Source of the DNA: Bacteroidales bacterium
Lineage (GTDB): Bacteria; Bacteroidota; Bacteroidia; Bacteroidales; UBA932
Assembly (NCBI GenBank): GCA_004552965.1
Contig: SFMU01000084.1
Span: 1 to 6,174 of the forward strand
Length of the DNA stretch: 6,174 bases
Reading direction: 5' to 3'
Part shown: positions 1 to 4,211 of the stretch, piece by piece
Position numbering within the stretch: position 1 is the stretch's first letter
Layout of the letters: every line of letters begins with the position of its first letter
The notes under the pieces: generated by a model
Told to the model about the DNA's origin: nothing
The model's input: only the letters and a program-made list of their open reading frames with translations
The model's database searches: none
Position numbers and translations under genes: made by a program

Positions 1-1
1 T

Positions 2-154
2 GTGAACGTCTGCGCCGACGAGACCGTCCTTACCGATGGAAAGATCGACCCGGCTAAGCTCCGCCCTATAGTCTTCGATCCGGTCAACCACGACTACCTC
101 GAACTTGGCGCAAAGGCTGGCAAGGCCTTCGGCGAAGGCAACAAGCTGAAATAA
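2..154 (+). CDS. Flavin reductase-family protein, C-terminal end (partial)
   Basis: The window opens inside this gene, and only the last 50 codons before the TAA are seen. The fragment starts VNVCADETVLTDGKID, continues LRPIVFDPVNHDYLELG and ends in KAFGEGNKLK. From memory this resembles the C-terminal tail of Bacteroidales flavin reductase-like (flavoredoxin) proteins, where a short 'NVxADexvLtdGKID' strand is followed by a 'lrPi.fDp.n..Y..lG' segment. Such proteins bind FMN in the cytoplasm and pass electrons from NAD(P)H or other carriers to acceptors. The FMN-binding core lies outside the window, so the call rests on the tail alone. The next gene begins 9 bases after the stop, and its ribosome-binding site overlaps this stop codon, so the two are probably co-transcribed. 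Confidence 0.6.
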   Translation: MNVCADETVLTDGKIDPAKLRPIVFDPVNHDYLELGAKAGKAFGEGNKLK

Positions 155-160
155 GGAGGA
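153..160 (+). promoter_or_regulatory. Ribosome-binding site of the pgeF-type gene
   Basis: AAGGAGGA overlaps the TAA of the upstream gene and lies 3 bases before the ATG at 164. It is the strongest Shine-Dalgarno match in the window. It supports the ATG at 164 as the real start even though the protein looks short at its N-terminus. Confidence 0.7.
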
Positions 161-163
161 CCG

Positions 164-838
164 ATGACAGGACTTCTCGAATACGACATGGGTGGGGGAG
201 TGCGTGCCTTCACTGCGGGACGTGACGTGCCGCTGCCCTGTGCGGTGGTTCAGCCGCATCAGACCCACTCGACGGTGGTGGCACACGTGGACAGGCCGGG
301 ACTCACGAGAGAGGATCTCGAAGGGGTGGATGCCCTTGTGACGGACATTCCGGGTGTCGCCATCGGCGTCAGGACAGCGGACTGCATACCGGTTCTGTTG
401 TATGATTCGGTGCACAGGGCCATAGGTGCAGCGCACAGCGGATGGCGTGGAACAGTCAATATGATCAGCAAGAAGACAGTGATGGAGATGTGCCGCCTGT
501 TCGGTTCCCATCCCGGAGACATCCGTGCCGTCATAGGTCCGGGCATAGGCTATGACAGCTTCCAGGTAGGGGAGGAGGTGGCCCTGACCTTCAAGGAATC
601 GGGCTTCCCGATAGACAGGATATGGTCGTTCAGGGGAGCGCGGAAGGAAGGGACGATGGAAGGCGGCCACCACCTTGACCTGAAGGAGTGCGTGCGCCAT
701 TCGCTTATCGAGTGCGGAGTGGCTGAAGGGAACATAAGCGTCTCGGAAATAGACACCTACACTGACGGACGGTTCTATTCGGCACGCCGCGAGGGAATCT
801 CCTGCGGCAGGAACATAAATGCAATAATGCTTATATGA
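164..838 (+). CDS. pgeF: Purine nucleoside phosphorylase, YfiH/PgeF/LACC1 family (polyphenol oxidase-like)
   Basis: This 224-residue protein belongs to the YfiH/LACC1 family, cytoplasmic zinc enzymes that cleave purine nucleosides with phosphate and can deaminate adenosine. E. coli YfiH has also been linked to peptidoglycan fidelity. The metal site is intact by motif: His35 in PHQTHS, Cys74 in TADC and His91 in AHSGWRG, matching His71, Cys107 and His124 of E. coli YfiH. Further family signatures are GPGIGYDSFQVGEEV at 125-139 and DTYTDGRFYSARR at 197-209. It is shorter than the usual 240-270 residues. The N-terminal segment that normally carries GGVS...Y.SLNLG...GD and the NR helix is missing; only about 30 residues precede PHQTH. 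The strong ribosome-binding site and the tight upstream boundary argue against a mis-called start. The stop overlaps the start of the next gene by four bases (ATGA). Confidence 0.88.
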   Translation: MTGLLEYDMGGGVRAFTAGRDVPLPCAVVQPHQTHSTVVAHVDRPGLTREDLEGVDALVTDIPGVAIGVRTADCIPVLLYDSVHRAIGAAHSGWRGTVNMISKKTVMEMCRLFGSHPGDIRAVIGPGIGYDSFQVGEEVALTFKESGFPIDRIWSFRGARKEGTMEGGHHLDLKECVRHSLIECGVAEGNISVSEIDTYTDGRFYSARREGISCGRNINAIMLI

Positions 839-1395
839 CAGAAGACAGACTCTCGCAGACAGTAGAGTTCTGCAAACTCATAGACAGGGAGAAATTTGTG
901 CAGCGCCGCACCTACCTCTCCGACGGGAAGCGTCTGGAGAACGATGCGGAGCACGCCTGGCACATGGCCGTGATGGCAATTCTTCTTTCTGAATATGCCA
1001 ACGAGAAGGTGGATGTCCTAAAGGTGGTGAGCCTGCTCCTTGTCCATGACCTCGTCGAGATCTACGCCGGCGACACCTTCGCCTATGACGAGGAAGGGAA
1101 GAAGACACAGAGGGAGAGGGAGGCGGCAGCGGCCGAGAGGCTGTACTCAGATGAGTTCGAGGAGTGGGGGAGTGCCGAGAGCAGGTTCGCCCATACCCTT
1201 GACAACTTCCAGCCGCTCCTGCTGCAGCACGCCAGCAGGGGCCGGGCCTGGAGAGAAGGCGGGCGGCGTCTCTCTGAGGTTCTGGAGAGAAACGCCCGCT
1301 CGGCCGAAGGCTCCCGCACGCTCTGGGAGTTCGCCCGGGAGAACTTCATCCAGCCGGAGATTGATAGAGGCAACCTGATAGACGATATTGACTGA
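835..1395 (+). CDS. HD-domain hydrolase, YfbR-like 5'-deoxynucleotidase family
   Basis: This 186-residue protein has the HD phosphohydrolase pattern of the YfbR/HDDC2-like group (HD_3), which removes phosphate from (deoxy)nucleoside 5'-monophosphates in the cytoplasm using a divalent metal. The visible motif residues are His40 in DAEHAWHMA, His71-Asp72 in LLVHDLVEIYAGD, Glu75, Asp80, and Asp123 in LDNFQPLLL. These correspond to the His, HD, Glu, Asp and distal Asp of YfbR. The tail has the family's WREGG, VLERN and LWEFA segments. Between the AAAAERLY helix and ESRFAHTLD the chain looks about 18-20 residues shorter than in relatives I remember, which suggests a contracted loop. The start overlaps the pgeF-type stop (ATGA), indicating translational coupling. 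Its neighbour also acts on nucleosides, so a joint role in nucleotide salvage is a reasonable inference. The exact substrate cannot be read from the sequence. Confidence 0.82.
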   Translation: MTEDRLSQTVEFCKLIDREKFVQRRTYLSDGKRLENDAEHAWHMAVMAILLSEYANEKVDVLKVVSLLLVHDLVEIYAGDTFAYDEEGKKTQREREAAAAERLYSDEFEEWGSAESRFAHTLDNFQPLLLQHASRGRAWREGGRRLSEVLERNARSAEGSRTLWEFARENFIQPEIDRGNLIDDID

Positions 1396-1970
1396 TGCCC
1401 CCTGAACAGCTGCCTGCACTTCTTCTTGCCATCCTTGCCGTTGGGTACACCCCGGGACCGGCGAACATCTATGCTATGTCTTGCTCGATCAGGTACGGCT
1501 GGCGTGCCTCGATGCGCATGTGGGGCGGACTGCTGTGCGGCTTCCTTGCCGCTGCGCTTATGGCGGCCGTCGCCGCCCACTTTGCCGGGATGACTTTCAA
1601 GGAGTATGTCCCGTATCTTCGCTACCTTGCAGCGGCATACATCCTTTACCTTGCGTGGAAGACATACCGCTCAGGAGTCTCATACGAGGCGGATGCCGCA
1701 CCGAACTTCTCAAGCGGCTTCATCGTGCAGCTGACCAACGCCAAGATCATTCTCTTCGACCTCAGCTGCTATTCGGCATTCGTTCTTCCGTATTCTGAAA
1801 GATTCATAGACCATGATGCTTTTCATCTAGTCAACGTCCGCAGAAAAAAGAGAGTGATTAAATGCTGGATTTATCCCGAAATCCCGCTTTTGGAGACCTG
1901 GAACATCGATTTGACCGATAAAAGGGGAGAAAATAAATTATCACTTCCGAAATCATTTTCTACAAATTGA
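1395..1970 (+). pseudogene. LysE/RhtB-family exporter, 3'-truncated remnant
   Basis: The reading frame starts with an ATG overlapping the TGA of the HD gene (TGATG). Residues 1 to about 135 look like a LysE/RhtB amino-acid or metabolite exporter of the inner membrane: an N-terminal hydrophobic helix with GYTPGPANIYAMSCSIRYG, a second helix (about 43-65), LRYLAAAYILYLAWKTYRSG, and SSGFIVQLTNAKIILFDLSCYSAFVLPY. After about residue 135 (around base 1800) resemblance stops. The last 50 or so codons run through AT-rich sequence and the first iteron, giving a charged tail unrelated to a membrane protein. Family members are about 200 residues with two or three more membrane helices, so the C-terminal third is missing. 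None of that lost third is found elsewhere in the window. The likely cause is insertion of, or recombination with, the replication region. Function is probably lost. Confidence 0.75.
1920..1940 (+). repeat. Iteron, upstream copy 1 (type A)
   Basis: AAAAGGGGAG followed by AAAATAAATTA. It is the leftmost full iteron and lies inside the out-of-family tail of the truncated exporter frame. It differs from the copy at 2090-2110 at only two positions. Confidence 0.7.
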
Positions 1971-2089
1971 GTGGAGATTAATAATTGTTTCTTCCTGTCT
2001 CGTCGCTTATCTTCTCCCAAAATTACTGCGCTTGCTACATGGATGGATTCGGCGAAAAATCTTACATCAAAGATTTTCAATCAATTAAC

Positions 2090-2110
2090 AAAAGGGGAGA
2101 AATTAAATTA
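2090..2110 (+). repeat. Iteron, upstream copy 2 (type A)
   Basis: AAAAGGGGAG followed by AAATTAAATTA. It lies 170 bp from the first copy, so the upstream iterons are dispersed, unlike the evenly packed clusters nearer the initiator gene. Confidence 0.7.
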
Positions 2111-2146
2111 TAATTTCGAGATATTTAACACATAATTTCTCTCAAT

Positions 2147-2167
2147 AAAAAAGGGAGAAAAGTCCGA
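2147..2167 (+). repeat. Degenerate iteron (half-site), upstream copy 3
   Basis: AAAAAAGGGAG followed by AAAAGTCCGA. The G-rich half matches the other iterons but the AT half does not. Two more half-matches, at about 1971-1987 (GTGGAGATTAATAATTG) and 2214-2232 (GCGGAGAAAAAGGACAAAA), are even weaker. Confidence 0.4.
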
Positions 2168-2183
2168 TTTACTCCCGAAACTG

Positions 2184-2213
2184 CTTGTTTTTCTTCTCGT
2201 TTTATTATCTTTG
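2184..2213 (+). promoter_or_regulatory. Candidate Bacteroidota promoter (TTG ... TATCTTTG)
   Basis: TATCTTTG at 2206-2213 is a perfect match to the Bacteroidota -7 box TAnnTTTG. A TTG at 2185-2187, 18 bases upstream, can serve as the -33 element. It points toward repA but lies about 660 bp before its ATG, so a transcript would cross both origin modules. It could drive repA with a long leader, or an RNA used in replication or its control. I found no equally good match closer to repA. Confidence 0.4.
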
Positions 2214-2232
2214 CGGAGAAAAAGGACAAAAT

Positions 2233-2261
2233 AAGCGAGGAGTTCTGGCAATTCGTCGCTT
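2233..2261. repeat. Inverted repeat around a degenerate iteron
   Basis: AAGCGAGGA (2233-2241) pairs with TCGTCGCTT (2253-2261) in a 9-bp stem with one mismatch and an 11-base loop. The left arm is the start of a degenerate type B iteron (GGAGTTCTGGCAATT, 2239-2253). There is no T-run after it, so it does not look like a terminator. It may be a cruciform or a pair of opposed protein-binding half-sites. Confidence 0.4.
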
Positions 2262-2395
2262 GATTTCTCGAAATAAAGGTGGAAGGACGCTCATTCATAT
2301 CAGTTGGAATACCGGATTCGATGGCTTATGGTCAGCGTGAGTCTCTGTCCCATCTTCTTTCACCTGTCGGCTATAATGTCTTGTCTAATTTATTC

Positions 2396-2416
2396 ATAAC
2401 TTGTTTATGTCTTAAC
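2396..2416 (+). repeat. 21-bp exact direct repeat, copy 1
   Basis: Begins ATAACTTGTT and ends ATGTCTTAAC. It is identical to 2680-2700. It is the only part of the module pair kept with no change over 20 bases, while the surrounding sequence has diverged, so it is probably a selected binding site. It is unlike the iterons and unlike a DnaA box. Confidence 0.8.
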
Positions 2417-2483
2417 GTATTTTTTGACAGGATTTGTAAGTATTTGAGAATCAGCGGTGATTGTTTATCAGGAGCAGTCAGAA

Positions 2484-2575
2484 AAGCGAGGAATAGAATT
2501 ATAAAGGGGAGAAATAGAATTGCTTCAGGCGGTCGAATAAGGGAGTTTTGCAATCAAAGGGGAGTTTTGGAATTA
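2484..2575 (+). repeat. Iteron cluster 1 (four iterons)
   Basis: In order: AAGCGAGGAATAGAATTA (2484-2501, degenerate), AAAGGGGAGAAATAGAATT (2503-2521, type A), AAGGGAGTTTTGCAAT (2539-2554, type B) and AAAGGGGAGTTTTGGAATTA (2556-2575, type B). All are in the same orientation. GAG-to-GAG spacings of 21 and 19 bp put neighbours near two helical turns apart on one DNA face; the 34-bp gap holds a non-repeat spacer. Confidence 0.8.
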
Positions 2576-2679
2576 CCTGCCGGCTTTTCCGCACTGGAGA
2601 AACGTGGTTCCCGCTTCGATTCCTCATTTTCCCTTTCCTTCTTCACCTGTCTTGAACCCTATGTTTTGTTTATATTTAT

Positions 2680-2700
2680 ATAACTTGTTTATGTCTTAAC
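2680..2700 (+). repeat. 21-bp exact direct repeat, copy 2
   Basis: Identical to 2396-2416. It sits at the right end of a very AT-rich run (TTTATATTTATATAAC), which makes this copy the better candidate for marking the unwinding element. Confidence 0.8.
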
Positions 2701-2763
2701 ATTTTTTGTTCGCGATTCGGTAACTCTTTGATAAATGATGAATTGCAACGTATATAGGAAATC

Positions 2764-2858
2764 AAAAGGGGAGTTATTGAATGCAAAGGGGGAGAAATTG
2801 AATTATCCAGTCAGGAGGATTAGGAGAGTTTTGAAATTAGAAGGGAGTTTTGCAATTA
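2764..2858 (+). repeat. Iteron cluster 2 (four iterons), next to repA
   Basis: In order: AAAAGGGGAGTTATTGAAT (2764-2782), AAAGGGGGAG + AAATTGAATTA (2785-2805, type A), TTAGGAGAGTTTTGAAATTA (2820-2839, type B) and AAGGGAGTTTTGCAATTA (2841-2858, type B). The last one ends 6 bases before the repA ribosome-binding site. Initiator bound here would block transcription or translation entry, the usual autoregulation of iteron replicons. The DnaA-box-like TTATCCAGT (2803-2811) overlaps the end of the second iteron. Confidence 0.82.
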
Positions 2859-2864
2859 TATATT

Positions 2865-2871
2865 AAGGAAG
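2865..2871 (+). promoter_or_regulatory. Ribosome-binding site of repA
   Basis: AAGGAAG lies 3 bases before the ATG at 2875 and just after the last iteron, which supports this start over the internal ATG at codon 14. Confidence 0.55.
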
Positions 2872-2874
2872 CCT

Positions 2875-4194
2875 ATGTCAAGGTCGAGAAAGGAACCGGA
2901 AGAGTCAAATGAGATGACCTCACTTGCCACCACAACCAGGAACGTGGTGGAGTCTTACATATTCGCTACAGGTCATCAGGATCTGAGCATCTATTCGGAA
3001 CGTCTGATGATGCTCCTTGTCAAGGCTGCGCAGTGTCAGGTTGCGGGCCTGAACTTCAAGGACGGATCGTCCATAGCTCAGGTCAGCATCGGTCCTCTCG
3101 GTGATGCGATGGTCGAGATAGAGGCGCGTGAGCTCCTGAACGGCCCGAACAACACGAACTACACGCAGGCGAAGTCCGCCGTCATGGAACTGATGAGCAA
3201 GTCCATCGCCCATGAACGGCCTGCGGTCAAGAACGGAAAGCCCGTCCTGAACGAGAGGGGAGAGCAGGTGTATGAGTTCGAGGCTCATAACCTCGTGAAC
3301 GATGTCTACATCAACAAGAAGCCCGGAGTCATAGTGGTCAACGTGAACCGCACCACCTGGGAGGCCATACTCGACTTCTCGAAGGGATTCCGCAGGTATG
3401 ATCTTCAGGTTGCGATGCGCTTCTCAAGGACCTGCTCCCTGAGAATGTTCAAGCTCATAAGCAACCAGAAGAACCCTCTTCAGTTCACCATCCAGGAGCT
3501 CCGCGAGCAGTGGGGCCTTACAAACAAGTACGCCAAGACCAAGGACTTCATAAAGAATACCATCGTCTCTGCCAAGGAGGAACTGGACAGCATGTCCCCG
3601 TGGACCTTCGACTTCGAGCCCGTGTACTCGTCGTCAGCCGAGCAGAACAAGGGCAGGGTAGGGCGCAAGTCCATCACCTCGATAATCTTTTTCCCGAAGC
3701 ATCAGATAAAGTACGAGAGCACGACTTCTGCCATGAATAGGGTCAACAACCCGACGGATTTCCTGGGACGCCATATCATCGAGCGCCTCGTTCAGAAGCT
3801 GGGCTTCTCGATGGCTGAGATAAAGGCGAATCTTGTCCTGTTCAACACGGCGAAGAAGCATTTCGACCTGGAGCAGTTCCTTATAGAGATAGGCCCGAAG
3901 GCGAACCGCGCGAACAACCCGCAGGGCTATGTCGTCAACTCCATCAAGCGCCACCTCAAGGAGGCGTGCGGAGTCATAGTCCGTAAGGACGGCATGGTGA
4001 CTCAGAAGGAGCCGGCAGCTGAGCCGGAGGATGTTGCAAGGGCGAAGCAGACGTTCGACCAGGAGACGCTCTCGAGCATCCTTTCCTCCCAGAACAAGCC
4101 GCCGTTCAAGCCGACGCCTCTGAAGAAGGAAGGAGATGACCGCAATTTGTCGGATATACTCGGTGGTCTTTTCGCAGGCCCGGATGAACAGTAA
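2875..4194 (+). CDS. repA: Replication initiator protein, Rep_3 family
   Basis: This 439-residue protein resembles Rep_3 initiators (RepE/RepA/Pi type), which bind iterons with two winged-helix domains, open the origin and load the host helicase. The first winged helix fits about residues 35-165, ending in VIVVNVNRTTWEAILDFSKGFRRYDL. The second fits about 170-280, with the family hallmarks SLRMFKLISNQKNP, FTIQELREQWGL, YAKTKDFIKNTIVSAKEELD and a C-terminal strand SITSIIFFPKHQ. A further 160 residues follow: a helical part with LGRHIIERLVQKLGFS, a NNPQGYVVNSIKRHLKEA segment (347-364) like the C-terminal helix of plasmid and phage replication proteins, then a proline/lysine-rich linker and a DRNLSDILGGLF end that may be a protein-binding tip. 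Eight iterons lie directly upstream and a primase-like gene starts 17 bases downstream. Codon use (many AAG, ATA, AGG, CGC) resembles the flanking housekeeping genes, so it is not a recent arrival. Confidence 0.85.
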   Translation: MSRSRKEPEESNEMTSLATTTRNVVESYIFATGHQDLSIYSERLMMLLVKAAQCQVAGLNFKDGSSIAQVSIGPLGDAMVEIEARELLNGPNNTNYTQAKSAVMELMSKSIAHERPAVKNGKPVLNERGEQVYEFEAHNLVNDVYINKKPGVIVVNVNRTTWEAILDFSKGFRRYDLQVAMRFSRTCSLRMFKLISNQKNPLQFTIQELREQWGLTNKYAKTKDFIKNTIVSAKEELDSMSPWTFDFEPVYSSSAEQNKGRVGRKSITSIIFFPKHQIKYESTTSAMNRVNNPTDFLGRHIIERLVQKLGFSMAEIKANLVLFNTAKKHFDLEQFLIEIGPKANRANNPQGYVVNSIKRHLKEACGVIVRKDGMVTQKEPAAEPEDVARAKQTFDQETLSSILSSQNKPPFKPTPLKKEGDDRNLSDILGGLFAGPDEQ

Positions 4195-4197
4195 CGC

Positions 4198-4202
4198 AGG
4201 AG
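4198..4202 (+). promoter_or_regulatory. Ribosome-binding site of the primase-like gene
   Basis: AGGAG, 9 bases before the ATG at 4212 and within the 17-base gap after repA. It selects ATG 4212 over the out-of-frame ATG at 4216. Confidence 0.6.
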
Positions 4203-4211
4203 ATTTGTTGC

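Larger units (their letters stand above)
2359..2575 (+). repeat. Origin module 1 (box + linker + four iterons)
   Basis: First of two tandem modules. It begins TTCACCTGTC, reaches an exact 21-bp repeat at 2396-2416 followed by ATTTTTTG, then a linker with GATTTG and TTTGA, then four iterons whose GAG cores start at 2488, 2509, 2543 and 2562 (spacings 21, 34, 19). Every one of these cores lies exactly 283 bp before its partner in module 2. The constant offset across box, linker and iterons shows duplication of a whole segment, not chance recurrence of short motifs. Confidence 0.75.
2642..2858 (+). repeat. Origin module 2 (box + linker + four iterons)
   Basis: Second tandem module. It has TTCACCTGTC at 2642, the exact 21-bp repeat at 2680-2700 followed by ATTTTTTG, the linker with GATTCG and TTTGA, then iterons with GAG cores at 2771, 2792, 2826 and 2845. 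Spacings 21, 34 and 19 are the same as in module 1. It ends 16 bases before the repA ATG. Confidence 0.75.
1920..2874. other. Putative iteron-type origin of replication, AT-rich, gene-free
   Basis: Apart from the nonsense tail of the exporter remnant, this stretch carries no convincing gene. It is AT-rich next to GC-richer flanks and holds many direct repeats in the same orientation with a GGGGAG core. It lies immediately upstream of a Rep_3-family initiator gene, the usual layout of a theta-replicating, iteron-controlled plasmid or chromid origin. The most AT-rich part, about 2661-2710 (TTTATATTTATATAAC and flanks), is a candidate unwinding element. Single weak DnaA-box-like 9-mers occur at 2803-2811 (TTATCCAGT) and just outside at 1871-1879 (TTATCCCGA), each with 7 of 9 matches to TTATCCACA. 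Origin activity is inferred from architecture, not shown. Confidence 0.72.

Noticed and set aside
1083..1580. 165-codon open frame on the minus strand
   Set aside because: It is antisense to the HD and LysE-like genes, rich in Arg/Ser as expected for a shadow frame, and lacks any domain.
2018..2025. Minus-strand promoter box (TAATTTTG in reverse complement)
   Set aside because: It matches TAnnTTTG, but no -33 element lies at the right distance and the exporter gene on that side faces the other way. AT-rich DNA gives such matches by chance.
2233..2261. Rho-independent terminator
   Set aside because: The stem has a mismatch and an 11-base loop and is not followed by a T-run.
2279..2683. 134-codon open frame with a GTG start across the origin region
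   Set aside because: It runs through the 21-bp repeat and all of iteron cluster 1, its peptide has no recognisable domain, and its composition follows the non-coding AT-rich DNA.
1920..2858. CRISPR array
   Set aside because: The repeats are about 20 bp, degenerate, unevenly spaced and AT-rich, with no uniform spacers and no cas genes. They fit iterons next to an initiator gene.
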